The notes: generated by a model not told the origin, from the sequence alone. A stretch of 64,000 bases of DNA from Mercenaria mercenaria (GCF_021730395.1 NC_069373.1:44172501-44236500); one strand, 5' to 3'. Counted from the stretch's first letter, positions 43,905 to 57,200 are shown. Numbers and translations are program-made.

Positions 43905-45890
43905 ACAATATTTTAGTCTCAAGAAGCTGGATGATATACAAACAATTTATTGAAAACGTTAATTCATAACTTTATCATGACATTTCAGAGTTTTAACTGA
44001 CCAATCAGACCGCTGCATTTTCAAGCACCTGCCAGTTTCCACTTGGGTAAAACAAAGTTCTTTTACAATGAACATATAGTGATTTAAGAAATACACATCA
44101 CACCATTTCTGAAATCAAATTAGATTTTTGACTGCACAATTGCCCCAGATGATGCTACAAACTACACAACTTTGAAGTTTCATTGAAAAATTATATGGAT
44201 TTAATAACTTTATTTTAGTTTCAAGTTAGAGATTTTACATAGGGAGTCTATGATAAAGTCTGGGTAAAATGTAATCGCATTACCCAAGTGAAATTAGTAT
44301 CATTCCGCAATGTTTCGGACATGTTAAAATTATGAATATCATAACTATAGAAGACACGAGAGAGAAATTCTATGTTTCATAAACAAATCTGCGGGATGAT
44401 CAAATAAGCTATCAAATCCTCCAAATAGCTTGTAAAAACAGGGCACTTGAATAAATCACAGTTTGTATTGGGTTAAAGATTTATTCCTTCCGTTCAAAAA
44501 AATTTGAATACGAGTCATTATCGAATGTCTCGAATTTCAAAATTGGCGACAATAATAATTTGTCATGAAAAGATGATCACAACTGATTCATAAACAATGA
44601 TACAACAGGTTATTTCTTTAAATAGATATATTTTATCGTTCATTGTGTATTTAAATTAGAAACGCGTATAAAAATTAGGAACGGCTACATCTAATCGTTC
44701 GCTCTAACCAGTTATCTTAATATTTGTTATGTAAATAGTATTAAAGTGTAAAAGGTTATATAAGAATAGAGTTTCGATGACCTAAAAATGTATTACATTA
44801 AAGATTGAGTTGCAAAAAATTTATCAGTCTGCCTTTTTTTTTGTTGGTAATATATTTTAATTCAAACATTTACAGACGTTTTTTTTTTCTCATTTGTCTG
44901 TACTGGTCTTAAACATATTCAAATAATGAAACATATAGGCTAAGCAAACAAATCTTGTAACTCTTCCCCTGTCTATCCTATGCTAACAGTTATGAAGTGG
45001 TGCTTTTTCAACCGCAAAAATTCTCAAGAAACAATTTTTTAATTCATACACATGTACTGGAAATTATGTGTATTTTTGCTGCAACATACTACATTTACTA
45101 GGCAAAACTGTTTCCAAAAAAGATCTAGTGTGCGAAATTAATCAAATAAACACTCACTTCAAAATTTTAATGACTCGAAATATTTCTAAACAAGTGAAAA
45201 AGCTGGTCTCAAGTTTTACGAAATTTAAAATCGTCGGCTCTTAAAATTCTTGAGTAAACATAACAGTGAAGTAATAAAAGCTTTTAAGATTCGCGGTTGC
45301 ATCGACCTTATCAATACGGCTTCACACTTTGCCCTTAAAATCCTCTGGATCAACAGTGGCAAAATACTTCTGTCAAACTTTATCTGACTAATGATTTTAT
45401 TATATCCGAAACTGCAGGCCCTCGGTGCTTTTGATGTGAAATTGAAATGCCGCATGTAATCTCCTTGATTATATATTATTGTCAACAATAAGCTAAGTAT
45501 TAAAGCTTTACGTTTATGGATAAAAGATTGAAACACGACCTTATAAAAACCGTAAAGATTTTAAACAAAGGCGGTGCATTAAAAAAGGTCTTACTATTAT
45601 TATATGGATTAAACACTTGAAATTATATATATATTAGGGGACAAACTTTTTGATGACATTATCAATATTGGGATAAAGGTTTTAAAAGATTGTAGCCAAA
45701 AATATACATATCAAAATTATATACCTTACTGGAAGACAAACAATCTCTTGGCACCATCAATATTTAGTTTACTAGTTTTAAGAATGTAGCCAAAAGTTTA
45801 TACGTATTAAAATTATATACATTACTGTAACACAAACTTTCTTCCAACAGCACCAATATTTAGGTAATGGTTTTGGAGTTATGCATTTTT
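43905..45890. other. Gene-free AT-rich stretch
   Basis: No gene recognised; a 103-codon minus-strand ORF at 45225-45536 has no recognisable motif. Confidence 0.45.
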
Positions 45891-46076
45891 TTAACTTTAA
45901 CCCTGCTAAATTTCTAAAATGGACTGGTCCATCATTCAATTTAGGTAGTACCACTTACCATTCAAACGGATGTTCACAGAAAATTTACTGACTAAACAGC
46001 TAACAGTGCAGACCATGATCAGCCTGATCTTGGTCAGGACTGGTCACAAAAGCAAAGTCACTTGGCGCTTAATTAA
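45891..46076. repeat. Dispersed TIR element R, copy 5
   Basis: Starts TTAACTTTAACCCTGCTAAAT and keeps GACCATGATCAGCCTGATC and GTCACAAAAGCAAAGTCACTTG. The right end is diverged (GCGCTTAATTAA). Confidence 0.6.
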
Positions 46077-46840
46077 AATAAAAAATGTGGGCTATGTCCA
46101 AAAAGTTTTTTAGTCTTTTTTTTTTTTTAAATAAATTTCAAATCATGTTGCACTGTAAACAAGTTTTAAAGCTGCAGTTTTTATTACTCAAAGAAATGTT
46201 TGAACTGTTTGTGATATCCACCACTGCCATATTAGTAACAGAATAATATTTATTGAAATACCCCAATATGTTCACAACCTATTATCCATCATTTAGTATA
46301 CCCTGAAATCACTTAATTTTGGGGTTTTGGTCAAGGTGTTTTTTTGATGGGAGCATGAATTCATCGGTTGTAAAATAAAATGCAAAATTCTTTTAAAGGA
46401 TTTACACAACCAAGGATTTACTGGTTAGTGTACTGAAATTTCAATCATCAGATATATATATTTCCCCGAGTTATTGTGAAAAAAGCGTTAAAAGTGTCTG
46501 GTTGTAGGACACCAGTACACAACAATGAAATATACAAAAATTAGTCCTCCACAAATAAGAAGGATTTCACAGTATATCATTGGTATCTATTCATAACATG
46601 CAGAGTTTCAATCAGTTTGTTGACTCAAGGCTCATGTGAATCAAAATTTTCACTTATCAGCAATGATATTTATCTGTCAATACCTTAAAGAATTGGTAAT
46701 AAAACGTAAATAATGGGTCCTTAAAGAACACCTGTAGTTCATTCATAAAATAAATTCAATGGCTTGAAAAACGTGATAAGACACCTCCAGTATGTAAGTA
46801 TATTAGAAGTTTCTTAGAAACAAGCATGGGGGTGCTATGT
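46077..46840. other. Gene-free AT-rich stretch
   Basis: Nothing recognised. Confidence 0.45.
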
Positions 46841-47055
46841 ATTAACCGTTTCCCTGCTAAATATCTATAATAACCCTGTCCATCTTTCGATTTCGACATT
46901 ACCATTAACTGTTAAAAAAGGTGTTTACCAAAAAGATACTGACTGAATGGGGAACAGTGCAGATCATGATTAGACTGTACAGATGTGCAGGCCGATCAAG
47001 ATCTACACTGGTCGCAAAGGAAAAATCAATTATGTCTAGCATGACAAGGGTTAAG
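46841..47055. repeat. Dispersed TIR element R, copy 6
   Basis: Starts ATTAACCGTTTCCCTGCTAA and ends CATGACAAGGGTTAA. The interior has GTGCAGGCCGATCAAGATC. An ORF running out of it (47057-47452) is not supported as coding. Confidence 0.65.
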
Positions 47056-48828
47056 TTTGATGAGGATCCATCAAAAGAATTATTTTCAGCAAAGTACTGG
47101 GCTGGAAACATTTGACAAAATCTGGGAAAGCTTAATGCAAATGACCAAGGTCAAAAAAGCTGATTTAAAGAAACGGTCAACCACAGAATATCAATGTTTG
47201 ATGAAACATCGCTCTGTCGAGTACCCGCACTCACTTCAGCAATTCCTGTGGTACCCAACTGTTTTCCTTCTATTTTCTATGTCTGGATCACTTGAAACCT
47301 TGGGTAATTTAAGCATTTCACTCATCCCTCTGACCTCGAGATTTGTATTTTACTGTATTGGTATGGACAAATTTAATTTTATTCCCTACACCGTCTACTT
47401 GAAGTTAACTATGCTGGAAGTTTTATACATGTATTATATTTTGGTCCTCTGAAACTTTCTCATACAAATATGAACAAGTTTACGGCAAAATTGAACTGAA
47501 ATCAGACAGAAACACAAGTGAAACGTACTTATACTAAACACTTATCAGCGTATTGATAAATATATAGGACAATTCACTTTTACGAAAACTGTGCACTCTA
47601 TATCAAGTTTAAGGACCACTTCGAAGATTTTCAAACAGTTTAACAAGTTTTTAATGACAGAAAAAATGATATACTTAATATACACCCTCTTGAGGAGCCG
47701 TGCTTGGGGTCAGAACTTGGGGTATTTGTCAAATGATTATATTTCATTACAGAGCAAACATTTACGTATGTAATTGACGAGTATGGCAAAAAAAATTTGG
47801 AGTATCCTGTATCATTTTTATATCAAATATAAAACTTACAAAACATTACGAGTTTAAAGATGTTTGCACTTATCCCTGATAAAAATGCCATAAAATAATG
47901 AGGTATCGTCGTACTGAACTATTATTAGACTTGATAATATCAACTTCACATAAGGGCCTTGTTGAGTACCAATGTACTTGCAGGTTGCGTCCAGTCTACT
48001 ACCCCATATATGACCTGTCAAAACATTTTTTCAATTTGTTTGGAATAATACAATGGTACAAGAAATTAATCAACATACCATATCCGATTACTTTTTTTGT
48101 TTATAAAAATAAAAACATTTTTTGACCAAGAAGCTTATTATAATTTGTCTGCTTTGATGCAATATAGAGAAGTGTTACTAAATGTTCACTTACAACATCA
48201 AATATAATATGAAGTTTCCTATAGTGCACTAGAACTACCCAAAGCCTTGCACTGGAGCAATTACAAGGATTATTTTGCAGTTCCTGTTCATTAGTGTTCA
48301 GTTCATGAGAATCCACTGTGTAACACCTTGTCATTTTTGTGGAAGGAATTCAAAATTGCCACCATCATCAAATTCCAATGCTGTTTTCTTGAAAACAAAA
48401 CATGAGGAACCTGGTGGTGGGGTATATTCATGGTTAAGTTACTTAATATGATGGGTGTTGCTTTGTGCCCCTTGGGCATTTTTTTCCATTTATAGAAATC
48501 CAAAATGGCTTCCATAGAAATACTGATGTGGTCTATAAGAGCAGATGATACATGATTGCTTTCAATAAGAGTGTACCAGACTATCTGCAGACTGGGGGTA
48601 ATTTGCCACTGTGTACCAGAGTCTAAAATGTCTAGCCCTGGACCTCCACGTAAAGTGTGGAAAGTCTTAGGCTAGGGAAATGTTTAAGTTCCTCTAACCA
48701 AGTTTAATCAGCTGATAATAAAAATAGTAATAAATAAATGAAATTAAATATTTATTGTATACAATTTCCGGTACAGCAACAGAAATGACATGACTCATTT
48801 GACCACACTTAGACTCCTGTAACAATAC
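47056..48828. other. Gene-free AT-rich stretch
   Basis: No gene recognised. The 131-codon ORF at 47057-47452 has no recognisable domain or splice context. Confidence 0.4.
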
Positions 48829-49023
48829 CTTAACCCTTATCATGCTGAACGTGACTGAGTCTGCCTTTGCAAATTGTGTAGATCTGTGCAGTCTGATCAT
48901 GAACTGCACTGTTGACCATTCAGTCAGTATCTTTTTTGTATGCACCCCTTTTAACAGTTAATGGTACTGTCCAAACTGAAAGATGGACAAGTTCATAATA
49001 GAAATTTAGCAGGATATGGGTTA
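48829..49023. repeat. Dispersed TIR element R, copy 7
   Basis: Starts CTTAACCCTTATCATGCTGAA and ends AGCAGGATATGGGTTAA. The interior has GTGCAGTCTGATCATGAACTG and ACCCCTTTTAACAGTTAATGG. Confidence 0.65.
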
Positions 49024-49558
49024 ATAATGTAAATGTAAAGATATATTCTACCAGTCCACCAATACTTCGTGGGAGTACAAGAATTAACATCAACTCCATC
49101 CATTTTTCTGTCTTTAAATTCATTCAACCAAATTCCTTTTATCTCAAAGTTTTTTGTTTTTTTTCACAAATAAAAGTAACTATTGAGTTATTTGACTTCA
49201 ACTATTTTTCTAGCTAAATATAGATCTAGATGGATGATATCAGGAGCATAGGTCATAACCTGTTAATATAAAGGAAAAGGTTACAATCTCTGCTCTTAAA
49301 GGTGAGGGTGAAGTCAACTATATTCATAAAGTAAAAGTATTTTGATATTTATTTCTACAAAAACAATCATCTAAAAAGGTCAGTACAAATGTAAGATGCT
49401 GTAGACCCCTACGAGTAGTGCAGGGGTGTGCCGCATGGAAGGTGAAGATAACAGTTAGGTTTTAGTGAAAACATATTTTCTTGTAAGTAGAAAAATGAAG
49501 TGAAACTGGAATGGGTGAGAGAGAAGAAAAAAAAACAATAATAAATTTTCTACATATC
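49024..49558. other. Gene-free AT-rich stretch
   Basis: Nothing recognised. Confidence 0.45.
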
Positions 49559-49567
49559 AGACACCAT

Positions 49568-49819
49568 TATAGCCTAGTGGCAGAGTGTCCACTTCGAGTG
49601 TGGGAGGTCGTGGGTTCGATCCCCAACCATGTCATACCAAAGATGTGAAAAATGGTACCAGTAGCTCCCTTGCTTGGCGCTCAGCATTAAAAGGGAAACT
49701 GGCCTCTTCTCTCATACCCTCGTGATGATAGAATCCATCATGAATAAGGTGTCGAGAGTGATTAATATAAGTTGTAGAACTTGCTTCACAATTGACCTAA
49801 AATAAATTCTGTATAAATT
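49568..49819 (+). mobile_element. tRNA-derived SINE with target-site duplication
   Basis: About 252 bp. tRNA-like head with A box TAGCCTAGTGGCAGAGTG, a CACTTCGAGTG anticodon-like region and B box GTGGGTTCGATCCCC. The body has GTACCAGTAGCTCCCTTGC, TTGGCGCTCAGCATTAAA and ATAGAATCCATCATGAATAA. The tail is ATAAATTCTGTATAAATT. The 9-bp direct repeat AGACACCAT flanks it (49559-49567 and 49820-49828), a clean LINE-type retroposition scar. A related element lies inverted at 62705-63033. Confidence 0.8.
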
Positions 49820-49828
49820 AGACACCAT

Positions 49829-51314
49829 GGTTGCAAAATTACCAAAAAGAAAGACAAAGTACAAGGATTTTCAACCTTTCATGTAGAAGCAACACCAGAC
49901 CTTGTTTACCGAGTTACACTCAAAATTTGTTCATTCGAACTCATTGGGACCAGCAGAATTTGTTGAAGTTATCGGCACTTCGAGCCGTCAAACAAGATAA
50001 ATTAAACATGAATGGCCAGGACCCCAACAAGGTGTTCAAGCAAAGGGTGATGTATGAATAATCTTAGTTCCAATGAATGAAGTCTGACTGTAATTAAAAA
50101 CAAACTTATTTTAGCTTGATTGAGAAGAAAGTTCTTAATTAAGTCCCTCATAAGATCAGTCTCAGAACGCAGCCTTGCCATTGGTCAAATTCAAGAATGA
50201 GCTGCAAATCAACCAACCAGATGCTAGTATTTCGAGACAGAAGTTTAGTATCCAAACTCAGTTGTATAACCATAGGCTCAGTACTGATGAAGTGAAGAAA
50301 TACACTGAGCCCTAGTGGGTTTTGAACTAGTTGGTTTTAAACTAATTTAGTTTTAAACTGAAGGGTTTTGAACAAGTAGGTTTTAAACTAGTGGGTTTTG
50401 AACTAAAACATGGTCCTGTTGACTGACCCATCACTTTAATTACTAGACTGCTTCTCTTGAATAGTATTCCTACCCTCTTAAGTGCATCATTTAATCTGCT
50501 GCAAGACAATTCTTATTAGTGAGCTGGTATTTTACAACTTGCTAAACTTACCATGACAAAACATAAAATGTGCACATTTGAAATCTTAAATAGAAAATAT
50601 TTCAAAACATGCAACAGATATCGGTACATCAAGTTTGAAAACATTTCAATTTGCTGTAGCAATTTCGCTAGCTCAAGCTGTCGACAACACTTATGAATAT
50701 CATATCAGTAAAAAAAATCTATTAAGTTTAAATCAAAGTATTCCGTAATTACATGGTTGGTATCTTTTGAAATCGGACCACAGTTATCAAATGTTACACA
50801 TTGAAAACATTTGGTGAACAAACATATTAGTGGGTCTGTCTGTACAGAATTCAACATGTAATTACTTTCAACAGTAACAACTCAACTTAAGATGGCCATT
50901 TGACACAAAAGTAATGAATATCCAAATATGTTCGCAACAACAAAAAGCAGCGTAATTCGATACCGCAACAGATGTATTGTTCAAGCAGAAAAAGAGGGTT
51001 AAACCCACTATGTTGATGTATCTTTGCCGAAAAATTGCATTCATTGTAAGTGATCAGGTAAATTTTACGACGGTTTTAAAAAAATGTGTATTATCAGTAG
51101 AAATTATTTTAAGAAAAGAAAGAACACTTTGTTTAAATGAGACTTTCGGTAGATGTTTAAAAAGATAGCAATAAAACTTGTTGACAGAAATTGTTCGAAA
51201 CTAAGATAAATCAGTATAAATGTATTCATTGACATTGTGTCATTGTTTTTAGCTTTGATAATGCATTATGTTTTGAAAGCAATCTCAATACCTAACTAGA
51301 AGATGCTTTTGTAT
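49829..51314. other. Gene-free stretch with a small tandem patch
   Basis: No gene recognised. At 50316-50408 a 16-18 bp word of the form GGTTTTAAACTAGT / GGTTTTGAACTAGT recurs about six times, a short diverged minisatellite. Confidence 0.5.
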
Positions 51315-52127
51315 AAAAGCGCATGTCTCCCACAATGCAAAGTTGTATAGGCAAGAGTCAATAGGGGTCAGGAGCGAAAGTCAAAGAGACACTGATGCTT
51401 GGCTGCAGTAGGGATCATCTACTTGGCATGTCCAGTCATCCCGCTAAGTTTCAACATTCTTGGCCTAGTGGTTCTCAAGTTACTGTTCAGGCTCCAGTGA
51501 CCTTGACCTTGGATCAAGTGACCCCAAAATCTATAGGGGTCATCTACTCTGCATGTCCAATCATCCTACTAAGTTTAAACATTCTAGGTTAAGTGGTTCT
51601 CAAGTTACTGTCCGGAAATGATTTTACATGACCAGGCCCCTGTGACCTTGACCTTTAATAGACTGACCCAAAAATCAATAGGGGTAATCTACTCTGAAAA
51701 TTGTTCAATCATCCTATGAAGTTTCAACTTTCTGGGTCAAGCGGTTCTCAAGTTATTGACTGGAAATGATTTTCCATGTTCAGGCCCCTGTGACCTTGAC
51801 CTTTAATAGACTGACCCAAAAATCAATAGGGGTCATCTACTCTGCATGTTCAATCATCCTATGAAGTTTCAACATTCTGGGTCAAGTGGTTCTCAAGTTA
51901 TTGACCGGAAATGGTTTTCAATGTTCAGGCCCCTGTGACCTTGACCTTTGATGGAGTGAACCCACAAACAATAGGGGCTGTCTACTCCAGCAGCCCTACC
52001 ACCCTATGAAGTTTGAAGGTTCTAGGTCAAATGGTTCTCCAGTTATTGAAATGAAGTGTGACATACAGACGGACAGACAGACGGGGCAAAAGCAATATGT
52101 CTCCCCCAGAGTGGGGGAGACATAATA
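51315..52127 (+). mobile_element. Palindrome-ended tandem-repeat element, family H copy 2
   Basis: Starts AAAAGCGCATGTCTCCCAC, exactly as the 41145 element. It ends ATGTCTCCCCC-AGAGT-GGGGGAGACAT (52097-52123) and AATAA. The core has a different 145-148 bp unit (GTGACCTTGACCT near 51497, 51642, 51790 and 51935), with GACGGACAGACAGACGGG before the hairpin. Same terminal design, unrelated core. Confidence 0.65.
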
Positions 52128-52260
52128 ATTCTCAAGGCTTGTTTTTCCAGCTTATTTACTTTAAAAGCATTAATTTCCGTGGAGGACTAATATTAGCGGA
52201 TTACTTTGTTGAGTCAATCCACAAAATTCAAACCCAGTTAAGCAGTAAAATTCCCACTCA

Positions 52261-52438
52261 TTTAACCTTTACCCTACTATATTTCTAAAATGGACTAGTC
52301 CATCATTCAATTTGGACAGCACCACTTATTATTCACTGCATTTACTGACTGAATAGCGCCTGCACGGATGTGCAAGCTGATCACTGTCTGCATTGGTCGC
52401 AAAGGCAAAATCACTTGCCGCCAGCAGGCTGAAGGTTA
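52261..52438. repeat. Dispersed TIR element R, copy 8
   Basis: Starts TTTAACCTTTACCCTACTATA and ends GCCAGCAGGCTGAAGGTTAA. Interior shortened. Same orientation as copy 1. Confidence 0.65.
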
Positions 52439-53349
52439 ATGTGCAAACATTGAAATACACATATCATATAATGTATCCCCAGCAAATAGCCATTTTGGCA
52501 TAAACCACAAAATTTCTTGTTTTCAAAATTAAACAATAGCATGTCTCAAAATAAATTTTCAGAAAAAAAATCTACAATGGAAGCTGGAAGCAAAATAATC
52601 TTCATTTCAAGTTGGCTAGGAATAACTTTTGTTTGGGTCACTGTTATGGTATCTGTAGCAACCACATTGTGCTGCCATTAACTTGGCACATGGCACTGCA
52701 GCATATATAAATTACACAGAATTATCACATTTTATTATTCATTCCTCTAACATGCAATAAAAATACCAGTAAGAAAAAAAAATTAAAAAGCTATGTCCAC
52801 ATCAAACTCTCACTTACAATAATGCTAAATGTACAAACTTTGCAGAAGACCCTTCACTCTGCAAGGTTTGGACTGACCCCTGAAATAATTGTCACATGCA
52901 CAAACACTGCATGGTGATCTTGTGTATGAGGTTTCATTGGAATTCCTTTAAATGTGCAGAAATAGTTTAAATTACGCCCAATTTTGTTTCAACCAACTGA
53001 CAGACTGCATGGCTGACCTTAACATGACTCTTGTATATCCTCTTCAAACTTCATTTGCAGTGCTGTAACAACAGGAATTTTATATACATGCAAACTTTAC
53101 ATTCAAAGATCTGCAACATGTACATACAATAATGTCTAACTGCTAATGTAGTTGCTAAGACACACCAAACAAAATCAAGTTAAACTGAAAAAATGGCATT
53201 AACAGAATTATCAGCAAATATCACAGCCTGGCCATTCATTAACACAATTCATCTCAATCAATAATACAGTATATACTAGACAACGTTTGAAAATTCAAAC
53301 ATGAATAAATCTTAAGGCATGTTAGAAGAACTGTAACGTAATGTAACGT
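52439..53349. other. Gene-free AT-rich stretch
   Basis: Nothing recognised. Confidence 0.45.
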
Positions 53350-53581
53350 AATGTTTGTTTGTTTGATTTGGGTTTAACGCCGTTTTTCAACAGTATTTCA
53401 GTCATATAACGGCGGGCAGTAAACCTAACCAATGTTCCTGGATTCTGTACCAGTACAAACCTGTTCTCCGCAAGTAACTGCCAACTTCCCCACATGTATC
53501 AGAGGTGGAGGACTAATGATTTCAGACACAATGTCGTTTATCAAATAGTCACGGAGAACATACGTCCCGCCCGAGGTTCTA
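53350..53581 (-). mobile_element. tRNA-derived SINE, 3' part, minus strand
   Basis: In inverse the tail reads AACGGCGTTAAACCC followed by (CAAA)n. Before it come CTGAAATACTGTTGAAAA, GTACAGAATCCAGGAACATTG and CATGTGGGGAAGTTGGC. This is a widespread molluscan SINE 3' module. The tRNA head is not recognisable beyond about 53581, so the copy is truncated or diverged. Confidence 0.65.
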
Positions 53582-54839
53582 ACAATAATTTGTTTCATTT
53601 CCAATTTAAACTTTTTCAGGGTACTTGAACCCATACCTAAATAAGTACACAAAGTAATGACCACAATTTGGCTTTCCCTTGTTCATAATATGATCAGTTT
53701 TGGTAGAAAGCCTACAAAAGATTATTTTGAGGTGTCCTTCTACAAAAGATCATTTTGAGGTGTAACTGTGAAAGAGGTCCAAGTGGATAAAAAGAAAGAA
53801 GCAGATGGACTTCTTTCGATTTACAACTTGATTTGTACAAAATTATTCTTATTTTTGTTATACATACTGAGGAAATGGACGCCACCCTCTGGTAGACACA
53901 CTTTGCAAAACTCTGAATAATTTGACTTTGGTAGAGGGTTACCCAAAGAAATTTTTGTAAAATCAGTTCAATAGGAGATGCCAATATAAAACATAAAGCG
54001 GAACCATACTCATAAGTTTGAGGACAATCTAAGGAACATTCCTGCCAAGTTAAATCAAATCCTTCCAATGGTTTTAAAGAAGCTGACGTTTAAAAAAAAA
54101 TGCAGAAAGATGGAAAAGTTTGACAGAGAAACAGACAAAGGTGCAGATGTACAATGTTAAATGACAACAACACACCTCAAGCACATAGTGCTCAAGTAGG
54201 CAAAAAGGAAATTTTCAATGCCCTTCAACATTATGCATATAATACAGCTGTATAGCTAATCTTTTGCAGTTCCTTCTAAAACGTAAGATTTGTCAAACTA
54301 TGTGCTAATGTTGCTAAAATTTTGTGAATGGACAAATGTTTAGTGTAATTTCCAGGCAACATATGATGAAAACAAACAATACTGCGGACTGTAAAGTATT
54401 ATAAAAAGTTTACACCATTTTCAACTTCTCTACATTACAGTATCTCATGCTTGCAAAAAAAAAAAGAGTTTGTAACTTAGACAAAATTAAGAGATAGCTG
54501 CCTAATTCAGCTTTTCACTTGATTAAATGTATTTACAACATCAAAAGATACCGTAGTCTGTAAAGAGAGCCAATTATCTTGAAACCAGCACAAACACACA
54601 CAAATTTCACCAACATTCAAAGTATAAAATTTCAGATTTAAAACTTAAATATCAAATGCTTCTTTCAAAACCAAGCTTAAAATCGTGTTTGAAGATACCA
54701 TCATCATCCTTTCCCTCTGTAATATTCCCATGTAATTACCTGATAATGAGAGCATTTTTAAAAAAAAGACCATTCGATCCAAAAACAGGTGAATTTTATT
54801 CACATTCGGTATTTTTCTTAACTAGAAAATAATATCCAA
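53582..54839. other. Gene-free stretch
   Basis: No gene supported. A 118-codon minus-strand ORF (53712-54068) has no recognisable motif and overlaps sequence that looks repetitive. Confidence 0.4.
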
Positions 54840-55450
54840 AGGGCAACAATTCAGAGCCCGTTATTTGTCATCACACTGCCCTAATTACTCAAACATTTTA
54901 ACCAATTAAAAAAATGTTTCATACAAGTTAAAGTTAAAGAACCAACAATATGAGGCATGACCTCTGACCCCTTAATGTGACCTTGATCTTTGAGATAGGG
55001 AAATGTGTCCCCTGGCAATGCTCTGTTTTATTAAGGGGATAATTTCTGCCAAATTATAGAAGTTTGCACCATGCATGTCAAAGTTATGGCCCTGACAAGC
55101 TGACCTTGGAACCCTAATGGTGACCTTGACCTCTGAGATATAGGCCTGTGGTTATGTGTGACACTCTGTTTTATTGATGATAAACAGATGCCCAAAGACT
55201 ACAGTTAATGTCTAAATTATGGCCTCAACAAGATCTGACATAAATTTTGACCTACTAAGTGTGACCTTGATCTCTGAGATGTCGGTCTGGGGTTCATGCA
55301 AATCATTCTATCTCATGGAAGCAAACATTCATGAAAAATAAATAATTGCTCCATGCATATCAAAATTATTGTTTGTACGAACTTGGATGGACCCAAGCAC
55401 TAAGCACCATTGTGCACATACACTGAACAACTATGGCGAGCTCACTGCAA
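54840..55450. repeat. Tandem-unit dispersed repeat
   Basis: Diverged units of about 140 bp, marked by GTGACCTTGATCTTTGAGAT-type words near 54977, 55121 and 55261. Same style of core as the rolling-circle-like elements, but no clear hairpin or CTCTTG end was found. Boundaries approximate. Confidence 0.45.
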
Positions 55451-56165
55451 GCAAGCTAAAAAAATTACTATACAGGTGTAAAGTCCATCATAGTTCTTTT
55501 GCTATCAACATCAACTCACCCGACAGACAAAAAAACAACACTTAAAACACAAGAATCTTAACCAATCTCACAGTTTATATAAATAAGAGTAACTGAAAAC
55601 TCCTGCAAGAGTTTCTCCAGCTTATAAATTTACATGCAGACCTCAGAAACTTCTTTTCTTTTGAGCACAGCACTTGCCTTTGGTTCTTTTTTAATTCACA
55701 CCAAACTGTTCAGCTGACTGACAATTTAAGCAATTTAAAGGGGATGTGATGATCAAGTTGTGTTACACTCATTCAACACTGCCCAAAGGTGCAGTAGATC
55801 TGTGTTCACTTGTTCCCAGTCTTAAACACGGCAAAAAGCAAATTAGGAACCAATAATTTGTATGGATGTATTTCATTGACTGCCTGTTACACCCAGAACG
55901 CTCACCAAATTGTTTCAACAGTAACTATGGTCTTTGATATCAGACAATTAAAGGAAGATTAATAAGTCATTACACGCTAGACTATAAATCAAATTCAAAT
56001 CCTGAAATTCAAATTTTATCACTTCAACTTTATTCATGCATCAATACATCAAAGGAAATAGTCTCTAATAAATTACCAAAACATCACAGTATTTAAAGAC
56101 AATATTTATAAATAGAAATATGCTCCGTTGTCAATATTTCTCGAAATATTTTTGCAATTTTCACA
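55451..56165 (-). other. ZNF277: ZNF277 3' UTR and downstream flank
   Basis: On the minus strand an AATAAA lies at 56029-56034, about 132 bases after the stop codon, a likely polyadenylation signal. Beyond it, AT-rich DNA without a recognised feature. Confidence 0.5.
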
Positions 56166-56331
56166 TTAAGTTGTCAAGATTTCTTTCCTAAGAGTTTCCT
56201 CAGAGAGTATTGTATCTATAACTGGAGTGTCTTCAGCTATAATATTTATGTTGCTATGGTCACCCACACTATCATCCTCATCATCCAGCTGACATAGGAG
56301 GTTGTCATTCTCATAGGTTGGAAAGTAGTAT
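56166..56331 (-). CDS. ZNF277: ZNF277 terminal coding exon
   Basis: Minus strand, from acceptor TCTGTTTTCAG to stop TAA at 56166-56168. The first base completes a Gln codon from the previous exon; the exon then reads YYFPTYENDNLLCQL, matching human ZNF277 YYFPTYENDTLLCTL. It continues through an acidic stretch (DDEDDSVGD) and ends EETLRKEILTT. ZNF277 is a C2H2 zinc-finger protein of the REI-1/ZNF277 group, known in animals for links to Polycomb complexes and to ribosomal protein uS5. The match of this conserved tail makes orthology secure. Confidence 0.93.
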
Positions 56332-56659
56332 CTGAAAACAGAAAAAAAGTTCCTTTAACATGTTTGTCTTACTATATTATCAAACAACTGTTGATGAACA
56401 CCAATATCTAAGAGTGCAGAACTCCATAAACACTATTTGCAGCCAGATACAGATTTATATACTGGTTTGAGACTGCTAAATTTGAACTCCATAACACATT
56501 TTATAGTCTGATCCAGATTGATATTGGTTCAAGACTGCTAAATTTAAACTGTTAAAACACCTTTTGCAGTAAGATACTGGTTAGAGACAGCTAAATTTTG
56601 ACTGCTAAACACATTTTGCAGTCTGATGCAAATCAACACGTAGGCTCAAGATTACTAAA

Positions 56660-57200
56660 ACTAGATGCCCACGTGCAACATGCTGAGCCTGCCAGCTGCC
56701 TAAAGGACTAACATTTATGATACTATCAAAAGAACTGATTGCGGCAAACATTTCTGCCACATTTTAAGCCAAAGGAAAAAAAGATTGCTCTATACTAATC
56801 AAAGTTATGGTCTGGACAAGCTCTAAAATGACCACTGACCCCTAACTGGTACCTTAACCTTTGAGATAGGAACCTAGGGTTTGCACATGACACTCTGTCT
56901 CATTAACTTAAACATTCAAGCAAAATATAAACAAGATTCCTCAATGCACGTCAAAATGATGGGCTGGACAAAATCTGACATGACTTTTGACCTCCAATTG
57001 TGACCTTGACCTTTAAGATAGGAACCTGGGGTTTGCGCATGACAGTCTGTCTCACTGAGGTTAACATTCATGCCAAATATAAACAAAATTGCTCAAAACA
57101 AGCCAAAGTTATGGTCCGGACAAACAAAGCCAGATTGACGGAGGCACACACGCACAGTGAAAAACACATGCACATACACCGAACAGCCATTTGGAGGACT
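56660..57200. repeat. Tandem-unit dispersed repeat
   Basis: Starts near CTAGATGCCCACGTGC and contains two main units of about 160 bp (TTTGAGATAGGAACCTAGGG near 56859 and its counterpart near 57013; TGACCTTGACCTTTAAG at 57000). It ends close to AAGTGGGCTCGAT. Core style like the other tandem elements; no CTCTTG hairpin was found at either edge. Confidence 0.45.

Noticed and set aside
47057-47452. 131-codon plus-strand ORF
   Set aside because: Starts inside element R copy 6, has no recognisable motif, and its composition looks like chance.
53712-54068. 118-codon minus-strand ORF
   Set aside because: No recognisable motif, no splice signals that help, repetitive-looking surroundings.
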